Positions 1-9,139 of a stretch of 64,000 nt of DNA are shown here, piece after piece. The translations under genes were made by a program, and so were the position numbers. The DNA is from Burkholderia thailandensis E264 (GTDB taxonomy: Bacteria; Pseudomonadota; Gammaproteobacteria; Burkholderiales; Burkholderiaceae). Under the pieces are notes generated by a model. The model was given only the letters and a program-made list of their open reading frames with translations. It was not told where the DNA came from and searched no databases. Position 1 is the first letter of the stretch. Each line of letters opens with the position of its first letter. The stretch covers positions 682,001 to 746,000 of the forward strand of contig NC_007651.1 in NCBI RefSeq assembly GCF_000012365.1, read 5' to 3'.

Positions 1-267
1 CTGCGCCGCGATGTAGCCGCCCACCTTCGCCCAGGCGAACTTGCCGGCGAGCGCGAGGCTGATCGTGACGATCGGATTCAGGTGCGCGCCGGAGAACGAT
101 GCGGTCACGTAGACCGCGACGAATACCGCCATCGCCCAACCCATCACGATGACGATGAGGTCCGCGCCTTTGCCTTTGGTCTTCGCGAGCAGGACGTTCG
201 CGACGGCGCCGTTGCCGAGCAGCACGAGGAGGGCCGTGCCGATGAACTCCGCGATGTATGGTGACAT
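1..267 (-). CDS. glpF: Glycerol uptake facilitator (aquaglyceroporin), 5' part only
   Basis: First 89 codons of a MIP-family channel; the rest lies beyond the left window edge. It starts MSPYIAEFIGTALLVLLGNG, the usual first transmembrane helix, and reaches the first half-helix pore loop SGAHLNPIVTI at about residues 64-74. The family is known to carry glycerol across the inner membrane by facilitated diffusion. Its place after glpD and glpK on the same strand marks it as the last gene of a glycerol operon. Odd point: the first pore motif reads Asn-Pro-Ile instead of Asn-Pro-Ala (GlpF of E. coli has SGAHLNPAVT). The start at 267 is the first ATG before a standard MIP N-terminus. Confidence 0.93.
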   Translation of the reverse strand, partial: MSPYIAEFIGTALLVLLGNGAVANVLLAKTKGKGADLIVIVMGWAMAVFVAVYVTASFSGAHLNPIVTISLALAGKFAWAKVGGYIAAQ

Positions 268-380
268 GATGTTGTCTCTCTACCGGTATGGCGGGCTCGC
301 GGCTTGCGTCGCGCGGCCCGCCTGATTGTTGTGAATGGTGTCGTTGAAATGAGATCGATACGGATGCCGAACGAACGGGC

Positions 381-1883
381 TTACTGCGTGTCGTCTGCCC
401 ATGCCTTCGCCGCGCGCACCGCGCGCTGCCAGCCGCAGAGGCACGAGCTCACCTGCTCGCGCTGCATCGACGGCGCGAAGCGGCGCTCGAGCTGCCATTG
501 GCTGTGCAGCTCGTCGACGTTCTTCCAGTAGCCGATCGCAAGGCCCGCGAGATACGCGGCGCCGAGCGCAGTCGTCTCGGTGACGCGCGGGCGCACCGCG
601 TCGACGCCGAGCAGATCCGCCTGGAACTGCATCAGCAGATTGTTCGCGCTTGCGCCGCCGTCCACGCGCAGCTCGCCGATCCGGATGCCCGAGTCGGCTT
701 CCATCGCCTTCAGCACGTCGAGCGACTGATACGCGATCGAATCGAGCGCCGCGCGCGCGAGGTGCGCGGACGTCGTGCCGCGCGTGACGCCGAAGAGCGA
801 TCCGCGCGCGCGCGCGTTCCAGTGCGGCGCGCCGAGGCCGGCGAACGCGGGCACGAGATAGACGCCGTCCGTGTGAGGCACGCCCGCCGCGAGCGCTTCG
901 ATTTCCGACGCGCTCTTGATGATCCCGAGCCCGTCGCGCAGCCATTGCACGACCGCGCCCGCGATGAAGATGCTGCCTTCGAGCGCGTAGTTGACCTTGC
1001 CGTCGACCTGCCATGCGATCGTCGTGACGAGGTTGTTCTGTGATTCGATCGGCGTCTCGCCGGTGTTCATCATCAGGAAGCAGCCGGTGCCGTAGGTGTT
1101 CTTCACCATGCCGGAGCTCGTGCACATCTGGCCGAAGAGGGCGGCCTGCTGGTCGCCCGCGATGCCGGCGAGCGGAATCTTCGAGGCGAACACGGTGGTC
1201 TTCGTCGGCCCGTAGATCTCCGACGACGCGCGCACTTGCGGCAGCATGCTGCGCGGGATCTCGAGCGCGTCGAGCAGTTCGTCGTCCCAGTCGAGCGTGT
1301 GGATGTTGAAGAGCATCGTGCGCGACGCGTTCGTCACGTCGGTCACGTGCAGCTCGTGCTTCGTGAAGTTCCAGACGAGCCAGCTGTCGACCGTGCCGAA
1401 CGCGAGCTTGCCCTGGCGCGCCTTCTCGCGCGCGCCTTCGACGTTGTCGAGAATCCAGCGGATCTTGGTGGCCGAGAAGTACGAATCGATCGGCAGCCCC
1501 GTCTTCGCGCGCACCTTCTCGCTCAGGCCCTGCGCTTTCAACTGGTCGCAGAAATCGGCGGTGCGGCGATCCTGCCAGACGATTGCGTTGTAGATTGGAT
1601 GGCCCGTCTCGCGATCCCAGACGATCGTCGTCTCGCGCTGGTTCGTGATGCCGATCGCGGCGATCGACGTGCCGTTCAGGCCGACGCGCGTGACGGCCTC
1701 GGCCGCGACGCCCGCCTGCGTCGACCAGATCTCCTGCGGATCGTGCTCGACCCAGCCCGGCCGCGGATAAATTTGCTCGAATTCCTTCTGCGCGATCGAC
1801 ACGATGTTGCCTTGTCGATCGAACAGCATGGCGCGGGAGCTGGTCGTGCCCTGGTCGAGCGCGAGGATGTATTGATCCTGCAT
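381..1883 (-). CDS. glpK: Glycerol kinase
   Basis: Phosphorylates glycerol to sn-glycerol 3-phosphate with ATP in the cytoplasm. The 500-residue product has the FGGY-kinase layout: N-terminal phosphate loop DQGTTSSR (about 8-15), the NQRETT substrate segment (about 83), the [13 protein letters not shown] region of the actin-like fold, and DGGASANN near residue 410. E. coli GlpK has 502 residues, so the length is full. The start at 1883 (MQDQYILAL) is chosen over upstream in-frame codons because it matches the family N-terminus and has a GGAG-type ribosome site upstream. It follows glpD by about 105 bp and precedes glpF by about 113 bp on the same strand, so an operon is likely. Confidence 0.97.
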
Positions 1884-1988
1884 CTGTCTCATCTCCATCC
1901 GTACGTAGTTGTGATTGGCGCCGCGGGCGCGGCGCATTCCTGATGTTTCCCTGTCGTCGTTCGTCGTTGCCGGCGTCGTGCGCGCCGG

Positions 1989-3521
1989 TCAGTGTGCGGC
2001 GCTCGCCGCCTCGCGCGCGGCGCCGAACCAGGCGTCGAGCGCGGCCGTCACGGCGTCGAGCGTGCCCGGCGCGACATGCAGGCCGAGCTTCGAGCGCCGC
2101 CACAGTACGTCGTCCGCGCAGCTCGCCCATTCGGCGTCGCGCAGATAACGCAATTCCGCTTCGTAGAGGCCGGGCGCGAGTTCGGCGCCGAGCTCGGCGA
2201 GCGACTTCGCACCGCCGATCACGCGCTCGGCGCGCGTGCCGTACGCGCGCGCATAGCGGCGCGCGAGCGCGGCGGGCAGCCACGGGTGACGTTTCGCGAA
2301 CGCTTCGGCGAACGGCGCGAAACGCGCATCGGCGATGTCGCCGCCGGGCAGGGGCACGCCCGCCGTCCATGCGCCGCGCGACGCGCCGAGCGCGCCGCCC
2401 AGCATGTCGGTCGCCTCTTCGGCGAGCTTGCGAAACGTCGTGATCTTGCCGCCGAACACCGACAAGAGCGGCGCGCCGTCGCCGCCGTCGAGCTCGAGGC
2501 GATAGTCGCGCGTGACGGCGGATGGGTTGTCCGCGTTCTCGTCCTCGAGGAGCGGGCGCACGCCGGAATAGGTCCAGCACACGTCGGCGGGCGAGATCTT
2601 ACGCTTGAAATAGCGATTGATCGACTCGCACAGGTAGCGCGTTTCGTCGCGGTCGATCGCGACGCGCGACGGATCGTCGCGATATTCGACGTCGGTCGTG
2701 CCGATCAGCGTGAAGTCGCGTTCGTATGGAATCGCGAAGATGATCCGCTTGTCCGGATTCTGGAAGATGTATGCGTGGTCGTGATCGAACAGGCGCCGCG
2801 TGACGATGTGGCTGCCCTTCACGAGCCGCACGCTGTGCTGTGCGCCGCGGCCGAGCGCGCCGTGCAGCACGTCGCCGACCCACGGGCCCGCCGCGTTCGC
2901 GACCGCGCGGGCGCACACGTCGAGCGTCGAGCCGTCGGCGCGTTGCAGCCGCGCATGCCATTGCCCGTCGCGGCGCTCGGCCGACACGAGCTTCGTGCGC
3001 GTGAGGATGCGCGCGCCGCGCTCCTGCGCGTCGAGCGCGTTCAGCACGACGAGCCGCGCGTCGTCGACCCAGCCGTCCGAGTAGACGAAGCCGCGCTTGA
3101 TCGAATCGACGAGCGGCGCGCCCGCCGGGTGGCGGCGCATGTCGATGCCGCGCGAGCCGGGCAGCAGCTCGCGCTTCGCGAGATGGTCGTACAGGAAGAG
3201 GCCGATCCGGATGAGCCACGCGGGGCGCAGGTTCGGCATGTGCGGCATCACGAAGCGCAGCGGCCAGATGATGTGCGGCGCCGCGCGCAGGAGCGTCTCG
3301 CGCTCCTGCAATGCCTTGCGCACGAGCCCGAATTCCTTGTATTCGAGGTAGCGCAGACCGCCGTGGATCAGCTTCGTGCTCGAAGAGGAGGTGTGCGACG
3401 CGAGGTCGTCCTGTTCGCAAAGGAGCACCGACAGGCCCCGGCCGGCCGCGTCGCGCGCGATGCCCGCGCCGTTGATCCCGCCGCCGACGACGAGCAGATC
3501 GTAACGATTCTGTTGAGTCAC
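1989..3521 (-). CDS. glpD: Aerobic glycerol-3-phosphate dehydrogenase
   Basis: FAD enzyme at the inner face of the membrane that oxidises sn-glycerol 3-phosphate to dihydroxyacetone phosphate and passes electrons to quinone. The 510-residue product opens with a Rossmann FAD motif VVGGGINGAGIARDAAGRG (about 11-29), followed by TSSSSTKLIHGGLRYLE, typical of this family. Length agrees with E. coli GlpD (501). It is the first gene of the glpD-glpK-glpF unit, and its upstream region holds the only cluster of operator-like repeats seen here. Confidence 0.97.
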   Translation of the reverse strand: MTQQNRYDLLVVGGGINGAGIARDAAGRGLSVLLCEQDDLASHTSSSSTKLIHGGLRYLEYKEFGLVRKALQERETLLRAAPHIIWPLRFVMPHMPNLRPAWLIRIGLFLYDHLAKRELLPGSRGIDMRRHPAGAPLVDSIKRGFVYSDGWVDDARLVVLNALDAQERGARILTRTKLVSAERRDGQWHARLQRADGSTLDVCARAVANAAGPWVGDVLHGALGRGAQHSVRLVKGSHIVTRRLFDHDHAYIFQNPDKRIIFAIPYERDFTLIGTTDVEYRDDPSRVAIDRDETRYLCESINRYFKRKISPADVCWTYSGVRPLLEDENADNPSAVTRDYRLELDGGDGAPLLSVFGGKITTFRKLAEEATDMLGGALGASRGAWTAGVPLPGGDIADARFAPFAEAFAKRHPWLPAALARRYARAYGTRAERVIGGAKSLAELGAELAPGLYEAELRYLRDAEWASCADDVLWRRSKLGLHVAPGTLDAVTAALDAWFGAAREAASAAH

Positions 3522-3533
3522 CCGCTGATCCTA

Positions 3534-3618
3534 ACGTTCGTATAACAGAAAATGAGCGAACCTGAAATGTTCGCATTCGAAATTTAACGAACATAATCGA
3601 AAAAGTAAAGTTCGCTTT
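3534..3618 (-). promoter_or_regulatory. Putative GlpR operator cluster in front of glpD
   Basis: An AT-rich 85-bp stretch holds five related half-sites: GTTCGT (3536-3541), GCGAAC (3556-3561), GTTCGC (3569-3574), ACGAAC (3587-3592) and GTTCGC (3610-3615). GCGAAC and GTTCGC at 3556-3574 form an inverted repeat with a 7-bp spacer. DeoR-type glycerol repressors are known to bind repeated TTCG-containing sites, and glpR lies about 1.1 kb away, so repression of glpD by GlpR is inferred. Binding itself is not shown. Confidence 0.55.
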
Positions 3619-3688
3619 TGAGGGTCGGGTGGCGCGCCGCACGTTCCCGGACGATACTGGCGGCTGACCAACGAGCGAGGGGATGCAG

Positions 3689-4060
3689 ATGCGTACGATG
3701 ATCGCGGCCGGCGCGCTCGCGCTGCTGGCCGGATGTGCGGGCGGGCCGGCGATGTTCGGCGGTTGGGGCGGGCCTTCGTTCGCGGACCTGCAGCGCAGTT
3801 GCGGCGACGTGCGCGATTACGGCGAGGACGCGCAGGCCGTCTATTCGGCGGTGTTCGATGCGTGGGTCGCGAAGCGCCACGGCAAGCTGACCGATGCGCG
3901 CTTCTGCGCGTTCGAAAACGAACTCGCGCAACATCGCGCGGCGCTCGGGACGAGCACCGACCCGGCCGAGCGTGGCCGCTGGGTGAGCTATCTCAACGAC
4001 GCGCGCGCACGGGCGCTCAGTTGGCGGGCGGCAGTGGACCCGTCGCTGCGCGGCGGTTGA
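3689..4060 (+). CDS. Small predicted lipoprotein of unknown function
   Basis: Encodes about 123 residues starting MRTMIAAGALALLAGCAGG, a short signal peptide ending in a lipobox (LAGC), so an acylated envelope lipoprotein is predicted. The ATG at 3689 is preferred over the in-frame ATG at 3683 because GAGGGG ends six bases before it, while 3683 would leave no spacing. The mature part is soluble, contains two further Cys (in QRSCGDV and ARFCAFE) and no motif I recognise. It is transcribed divergently from glpD; function is unknown. Confidence 0.75.
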   Translation: MRTMIAAGALALLAGCAGGPAMFGGWGGPSFADLQRSCGDVRDYGEDAQAVYSAVFDAWVAKRHGKLTDARFCAFENELAQHRAALGTSTDPAERGRWVSYLNDARARALSWRAAVDPSLRGG

Positions 4061-4126
4061 AAGGCGGGAGAAGCGTGGGCGGAACGGGCGCTGCCTGGCA
4101 CTGGCCGCGCCCGTCGCGCCGGCACA

Positions 4127-4336
4127 TCACGAATAGCGGAGCTTGATTGATCGCAAGGCTGCGTCGCCGATTTCGGTGACGCAGTATTTCCTGCCGGAGC
4201 CGAGCGCTTCCAGCTTCACGAGCTGTCGCTCGAGCAACGCGTCGAGTTCGTCGCGGTCCATGTCGGCTTGATCGGGCGCATCCTTCACAAGCAGCAGCGT
4301 GGCGAATTCATGCGGACTTAGCATCGTTCTCTCCAT
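4127..4336 (-). CDS. Small conserved-looking protein of unknown function
   Basis: A 69-residue reading frame, MERTMLSPHEFATLL to the end, rich in charged residues and with codon bias like its neighbours. The segment DRDELDALLERQLVKLEALGS followed by KYCVTEIGDAAL resembles a compact winged-helix-like fold (a 'T..G...L' ending is common in such domains), but I do not recognise a family. An internal ATG at 4324 (MLSPHEF) is a possible alternative start. No operon partner is evident. Confidence 0.6.
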   Translation of the reverse strand: MERTMLSPHEFATLLLVKDAPDQADMDRDELDALLERQLVKLEALGSGRKYCVTEIGDAALRSIKLRYS

Positions 4337-4643
4337 GACAACCGTACTGTCCCGGGCGCAAATGTCCGGTCGAGTGACCCAGCAAGGGAAGGCGTGGGGG
4401 GAAAAGCCGCTGTCCCGGCCTTGGCGTTATTGGCGTCGCCCCGGTTGCACGAAGCGCGCGCAACCGCGCCGGGGATTTGGAGTGTAGTCAAGCCCGCCGG
4501 CATCTACAAATCGCACCCCGATAATTTTCTGATTGACATCAAGGAAATCGTCAGGCGGTTGCGCCGGTGCGGCAATTCCTTGATTTCACTTGAAGTTCTG
4601 GGTGCGACGCAGCATCGCGCGACGCCGAGCACGCACGGGCCGC
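4337..4643. other. Intergenic region between a small gene and glpR
   Basis: About 300 bp without a credible gene. Several short palindromic GC stretches are present, but no T-tract hairpin that I would call a terminator for glpR, which ends at 4644. Confidence 0.5.
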
Positions 4644-5423
4644 TCAGTCGGCGACGTAGACCTGTGTGCCCGCCTGCGCGATCGTTTCGGCCATCTCGTC
4701 GGGCAGCGGCTTGTCGGTGAAGAGCGCGTGGATCTGGTTCAGATGCCCCTGCCGCACGAGCGCCGGGCGGCCGAACTTCGAATGGTCGGTGACGAGATAG
4801 ACGGTTCGCGCGTGCTGGATGATCGCCTCGGCGACGCGCACCTCGCGCGTGTCGAAATCGCGCAGCGTGCCGTCGCTCTCGATCGACGACGTGCCGATGA
4901 TCGCGTAGTCGACCCTGAACTGGCGGATGAAGTCGATCGCGAGCTCGCCGACGATGCCCTTGTCCCAAGGCCGCACGATGCCGCCCGTGATCAGCACCTC
5001 GCATTCCGGATAGCCGCTCATCATGCTCGCGACGTTCAGGTTGTTCGTGATCACGCGCAGGCCGCGATGCCGGTTCAGCGCGCGCGCGACTTCTTCGGTC
5101 GTCGTGCCGAGATTGATGAACAGGGACGCCTGATCGGGGATGTGCGACGCGGCGAGCGCCGCGATCCGGCGCTTTTCGTCGTGGAACATCCGCTGGCGCG
5201 CGGTGTACGACACGTTCTCCGAGCTCGTCGGCAGGCTCGCGCCGCCGTGGTAGCGGCGCAGCAGGTTCAGGTCGGCGAGCCAGTTGACGTCGCGGCGGAT
5301 CGTCTGCGGCGTTACGTTGAAATGGGCGGCGAGATCGTCGACAGTGACGAAGCCGTCTCGCTGCACCCATTCGAGCAATTCCTGTTGACGCGCATTGAGG
5401 GTGAGGCGGGGGTCTCGTGTCAT
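4644..5423 (-). CDS. glpR: DeoR-family repressor of glycerol metabolism
   Basis: A 259-residue regulator. The N-terminal winged helix (about 1-60) contains FVTVDDLAAHFNVTPQTIRR, the DeoR-type helix-turn-helix, and the C-terminal sugar-phosphate sensor domain carries NLGTTTEEVARAL and ITGGIVRP. GlpR proteins repress glp genes and release DNA on glycerol 3-phosphate; that role here rests on the adjacent glpD-glpK-glpF set. The start at 5423 (MTRDPRLTLNARQQELLEW) gives the normal family length; in-frame codons further upstream would add an atypical extension. Confidence 0.93.
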   Translation of the reverse strand: MTRDPRLTLNARQQELLEWVQRDGFVTVDDLAAHFNVTPQTIRRDVNWLADLNLLRRYHGGASLPTSSENVSYTARQRMFHDEKRRIAALAASHIPDQASLFINLGTTTEEVARALNRHRGLRVITNNLNVASMMSGYPECEVLITGGIVRPWDKGIVGELAIDFIRQFRVDYAIIGTSSIESDGTLRDFDTREVRVAEAIIQHARTVYLVTDHSKFGRPALVRQGHLNQIHALFTDKPLPDEMAETIAQAGTQVYVAD

Positions 5424-5554
5424 GTTCGCGGGTGTCGATTCGGCTCGGTGGGACGGGAAACGGGGGCGGCAAATCCGCATTGTAAGGGCTGTTCGCGCGG
5501 AGTCGCCCGGCACGCGGCGCGCGTCGCCGCGCACGCGCGCCGATCTCGGGCTAG

Positions 5555-5602
5555 ACTCGATTCATGTCGTTCATGCATCGATTCATGTGACAAATGAATT
5601 TG
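5555..5602. promoter_or_regulatory. Repeated TTCATG boxes between glpR and the GGT gene
   Basis: Within the divergent gap between glpR and the gamma-glutamyltransferase gene, the sequence GATTCATG occurs twice, with a further TTCATG between the copies and a related ATGAAT just after. The spacing of about 10-20 bp resembles an operator, but the binding protein is unknown. Confidence 0.3.
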
Positions 5603-5661
5603 CCGGGGGGGCGCAATCGCGTTGGAATGTCTGTTTCGATCCTGTTTACCATGTCCCTGCG

Positions 5662-7326
5662 ATGACTCTTCATTCGAACATCTCCGGCGTGCCGTTCTCG
5701 TGGCGCAATCCGTATCTGACGACGCGCGTGCCGGTATTCGCGCGCAACGTCGTGTCGACGTCGCATCCGCTCGCCGCGCAGGCGGGGCTCAGGATGCTGT
5801 GGAAGGGCGGCAATGCGGTTGATGCGGCGATCGCCGCGGCGGCCGCGATCACCGTGGTCGAGCCGGTGTCGTGCGGCCTCGGCGGCGATGCGTTCGCGCT
5901 CGTCTGGGACGGCGCGAAGCTGCACGGCCTGAACGCGTCGGGCGTCGCGCCCGCCGCATGGAGCGTCGACTACTTCCGCCGCCGGCACGGCGACGCGGGC
6001 AACGGCCTCGCGCGACAGCCGACGCGCGGCTGGGACACGGTGACGGTGCCCGGCGTGATCGCCGGCTGGGAGGCGCTGCACGCGAAGTTCGGATCGCTGC
6101 CGTTCGCCGATCTGCTCGAGCCGGCGATCGAGCTCGCGGAGCGCGGGCATGCGGTGGCCGCCGTCGTCGCGCACAAGTGGGCGGCCGCCGTGCCCGAGCT
6201 GAACGGCCAGCCGGGTTTCGCGGAAACCTTCATGCCGCGCGGCCGCGCGCCCGAGGTGAGCGAACTGGTTCGGCTGCCGGGCCACGCGAAGACGCTGCGC
6301 ACGATCGCCGCCGAAGGCGCGCGCGCGTTCTACGAAGGCAGCATCGCCGAGTCGATCGCCGGGTTCTTCCGCGACGGCGGCGGCGCGTTGACGGCCGACG
6401 ACCTGCGCGCGTATCGCCCCGAGTGGGTCGAGCCGATCGGCAAGGACTTTCGCGGCTACACGGTGCACGAGATTCCGCCGAACGGGCAGGGGATCGCCGC
6501 GCTGATCGCGCTCGGCATCGTCGAGCGCTTCGGTCTCGACGACCTGCCGCTCGATTCGGCGGAGGCGCAGCACGTGCAGATCGAGGCGATGAAGCTTGCG
6601 TTCGCCGACGTCTATCGCTACGTCGCCGATCCTCGCGCGATGGCGCTCACGCCGGCACAGATGCTCGACGACGCGTACCTCGACGCGCGCGCGAAGTTGA
6701 TCGACGTCACGCGCGCGACGCATTTCTCGTTCGGCATGCCGCGCGCGGGCGGCACGATCTACCTGTCGGCGGCTGACGAGCGCGGCATGATGGTGAGCTT
6801 CATCCAGTCGAACTACATGGGCTTCGGCTCGGGCCTCGTCGTGCCGGGCATGGGGATCGCGCTGCAGAACCGCGGCTGCGGGTTCTCGATGGACCCGACG
6901 TCGCCGAACGTCGTCGAGGGCGGCAAGCGGCCGTTCCACACGATCATCCCGGCGTTCGTCACGCAGCAGGCAGGCGGCGCGCGGCACGCGGTGATGAGCT
7001 TCGGCGTGATGGGCGGCGACATGCAGCCGCAAGGCCATCTGCAGACGATCGTGCGGATGCTCGGCTACGGCCAGCAGCCGCAGGCCGCGTGCGATGCGCC
7101 GCGCTGGAAGGTGAGCCGGTCGTTCACGCTCGACGTCGAGGCGGCACTCGGGGCGTCCGTCGTCGATGCGCTTGCCGCGCGCGGCCATACGATCCAGGCG
7201 ATCGACGATCCCTACATGGATTTCGGCTCCGGCCAGTTCATCTGGCGGCTCGATCGCGACGAGCCCGACCGCGGGTATGTCGCGGCGAGCGACAGCCGGC
7301 GCGACGGCCTCGCGGCGGGTTTTTGA
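5662..7326 (+). CDS. Gamma-glutamyltransferase family protein (cytoplasmic, YwrD-like)
   Basis: A 554-residue Ntn-hydrolase proenzyme homologue. Family members cleave themselves before a Thr and then hydrolyse or transfer gamma-glutamyl groups of glutathione-type substrates. The likely nucleophile is the Thr in AGGTIYLSAADE (about residue 364), followed by the conserved NYMGFGSGLVVPGMGIALQN segment of the small subunit. No signal peptide is visible at the chosen start (MTLHSNISGVPFSW), unlike periplasmic GGT of E. coli, and the Thr-Thr-His pattern of classical GGT is replaced by Thr-Ile-Tyr, as in the YwrD-like branch. The frame is open upstream to 5395, but those codons do not resemble the family. 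It stands alone on the plus strand. Confidence 0.88.
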   Translation: MTLHSNISGVPFSWRNPYLTTRVPVFARNVVSTSHPLAAQAGLRMLWKGGNAVDAAIAAAAAITVVEPVSCGLGGDAFALVWDGAKLHGLNASGVAPAAWSVDYFRRRHGDAGNGLARQPTRGWDTVTVPGVIAGWEALHAKFGSLPFADLLEPAIELAERGHAVAAVVAHKWAAAVPELNGQPGFAETFMPRGRAPEVSELVRLPGHAKTLRTIAAEGARAFYEGSIAESIAGFFRDGGGALTADDLRAYRPEWVEPIGKDFRGYTVHEIPPNGQGIAALIALGIVERFGLDDLPLDSAEAQHVQIEAMKLAFADVYRYVADPRAMALTPAQMLDDAYLDARAKLIDVTRATHFSFGMPRAGGTIYLSAADERGMMVSFIQSNYMGFGSGLVVPGMGIALQNRGCGFSMDPTSPNVVEGGKRPFHTIIPAFVTQQAGGARHAVMSFGVMGGDMQPQGHLQTIVRMLGYGQQPQAACDAPRWKVSRSFTLDVEAALGASVVDALAARGHTIQAIDDPYMDFGSGQFIWRLDRDEPDRGYVAASDSRRDGLAAGF

Positions 7327-7504
7327 CGTGCGCCGGCGCGCATGGAATGCGCGCGCGTTTCGTTGCGGGCGAAACGATATCGAAAGGCATTTCAAAAGTG
7401 GCTTTCGATGATGTTCGCCTTTTCGAATTACGCGTCTAATATTGCGTGATGATTGCCGTGGAACTGCGATTGCCGATTAAGGTCAGTGTTTCGAAGCACG
7501 ATCG

Positions 7505-7531
7505 AAAAAGTCCGGCTAAGATGGCCGGACA
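7505..7531 (-). terminator. Intrinsic-terminator-like hairpin reading leftward
   Basis: GTCCGGC (7510-7516) and GCCGGAC (7524-7530) form a perfect 7-bp stem with a 7-base loop, and five A bases at 7505-7509 give a U-tract when read on the minus strand. No minus-strand gene is seen just upstream of it; it lies in the 305-bp gap between two plus-strand genes, which otherwise holds nothing recognisable. Confidence 0.45.
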
Positions 7532-7631
7532 TGTCGAATAACCGATTTCAACGCGCCGCATGCGGCGGGATCGCGAGCCTGGTGCGCTGTGCGATCCGTC
7601 CGGATGCGTGCAGCGTTTGGGAGCGCGAAAC

Positions 7632-8465
7632 ATGCTGGCTGATTCCGATACCACGCACGAGATGCCCTGGCGCATCGAAGACATCGACCTGACGCGCATC
7701 GACCGCCAGCGCGCCGCGGCCAACGAGGATCTGTTGCTGCTGCTGTGCGCGGCGTCGTTCATCGAGAGCGGTTCCGATCTTTACACGAGCAATCTGAGTC
7801 AATTCTTCGACGACGATCCCGAAGTGTCTGCGTGGCTCAACACCGAATGGGAGCACGAGGAACTGCAGCACGGCCGCGCGCTGAAGGCGTATATCGCGCA
7901 CGTGTGGCCCGAGTTCGACTGGGATCTCGCATTCGCGGATTTCTTCGACGAGTATTCGAAAACCTGTTCGCTCGAAGCGTTCGAGAAGACGCGCGCGCTC
8001 GAGATGGTCGCGCGCTGCGTCGTCGAGACGGGCACTGCGACGCTCTATCGCGCGATCAACGAGTGCTCGGACGAACCCGTGCTCAAGGAAATCACCGACA
8101 ATATCCGCACCGACGAAGTTCGGCACTACAAGCACTTCTTCCGCTACTTCAAGAAGTACAACAAGGTCGAGGGCAATGGCCGGCTCGCGGTGCTGGGCGC
8201 GCTGATGCGGCGCGTGCTCGAGATCAGGAACGAGGATTCGGAGATCGCGCTGCGGCACGTGTTCGCGATTCGCTATCCGGACCGCGCGGGCGATTCCGCG
8301 TATTGCCGCGAGCGCACCGCGCGCGTGAACGCGCTCGTGCGGCGCAATCTTTCCGCCGACATGTGCGTGAAGATGCTGCTCAAGCCGCTCGACTTGCCCG
8401 CGAAGATCCAGCCGGGCGTTCACTATCCGTTGACGAAGCTCACGCAGCACGTGTTCTTCCGCTGA
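7632..8465 (+). CDS. Ferritin-like di-iron domain protein
   Basis: A 277-residue, all-helical protein. It carries the pattern of a four-helix di-iron site: Glu in SFIESGSD, Glu and His in EWEHEELQHG, Glu in VVETGTATLY and Glu plus His in TDEVRHYKHF. This arrangement is shared by ferritin-like and acyl-ACP-desaturase-like proteins; the substrate cannot be read from the sequence. The ATG at 7632 (MLADSDTTHEMPW) is preferred over an open extension to 7560, which looks non-coding. It is followed 69 bp later by another plus-strand gene, so co-transcription is possible. Confidence 0.82.
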   Translation: MLADSDTTHEMPWRIEDIDLTRIDRQRAAANEDLLLLLCAASFIESGSDLYTSNLSQFFDDDPEVSAWLNTEWEHEELQHGRALKAYIAHVWPEFDWDLAFADFFDEYSKTCSLEAFEKTRALEMVARCVVETGTATLYRAINECSDEPVLKEITDNIRTDEVRHYKHFFRYFKKYNKVEGNGRLAVLGALMRRVLEIRNEDSEIALRHVFAIRYPDRAGDSAYCRERTARVNALVRRNLSADMCVKMLLKPLDLPAKIQPGVHYPLTKLTQHVFFR

Positions 8466-8534
8466 ACGCCGGCGGCGCGGGGCGCGGTATGCTGCGGGTT
8501 TCGCTCGACGCGACGCGCAGCAGGAGAGAACACC

Positions 8535-9035
8535 GTGACCCATCCGGACCGCCGCTCCCTCGAACGGACGACGTACGACGCGTGGCCGCGCGCCGCGCTC
8601 GCGCTGTTCGACGGTGACGATCTCGCGCGCAAGGCGGGCTTCACCGCGTCGCTCGTCGTTGTCGATCGCGGCGTCGAGCCGCCGCAACCGCGCACGACGC
8701 TGCTGAGCGCGGGCGAACTGTATGCGCCAGATTCGAGGTCGCTGCGCTTTTCGCTATGGCCGCAGTCTCGCGCCGCGCGCGCGCTCGCCGTGCATCCCGA
8801 TGCGACGCTCGCGTTCGTCGCGGACGACGCATTCCATCAGGCGCGCCTGCACGTCGATTCGTCCGATTCGACCGACGACGGGCTCGCGCGCTTTACGGCC
8901 ACGCTTGTCGACGGTGAAGCGCAGCGGGTCGGTTACGCGCGCCTGACGGCCGGCATCGTGTTCGAGCTCGCCGAAGCCGATGCGCCTGCCGTGCTCGCGC
9001 GCTGGGCGCGCCAGATCGCGCAGCTCAGGCGCTGA
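8535..9035 (+). CDS. Hypothetical protein, possibly a flavin-binding split-barrel relative
   Basis: A 166-residue protein starting at a GTG codon with a good AGGAGAG ribosome site (about 8522-8528). Alternating strands (FTASLVVVD, LRFSLWP, ATLAFVADDAFHQARLHV, FTATLVDGE) followed by a C-terminal helix suggest a small beta-barrel like pyridoxamine-phosphate-oxidase-type proteins, but no cofactor motif is certain. It follows the ferritin-like gene by 69 bp and converges on rhlE. Confidence 0.65.
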   Translation: MTHPDRRSLERTTYDAWPRAALALFDGDDLARKAGFTASLVVVDRGVEPPQPRTTLLSAGELYAPDSRSLRFSLWPQSRAARALAVHPDATLAFVADDAFHQARLHVDSSDSTDDGLARFTATLVDGEAQRVGYARLTAGIVFELAEADAPAVLARWARQIAQLRR

Positions 9036-9139
9036 ATCACGCGCGCGGTGCGCGCGCCGAACGCAGGGGCGCGCACGCATCGGGTGAGCCCGACGAGACG
9101 GGAGCGCTTCGATGCGCGGCCCGCCACGCGCGATGACGC

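Noticed and set aside
280..2580. Long Arg/Ala-rich frames overlapping glpK, glpD and many other genes
   Set aside because: High GC leaves other frames open by chance; these have no domain and lie over recognised genes.
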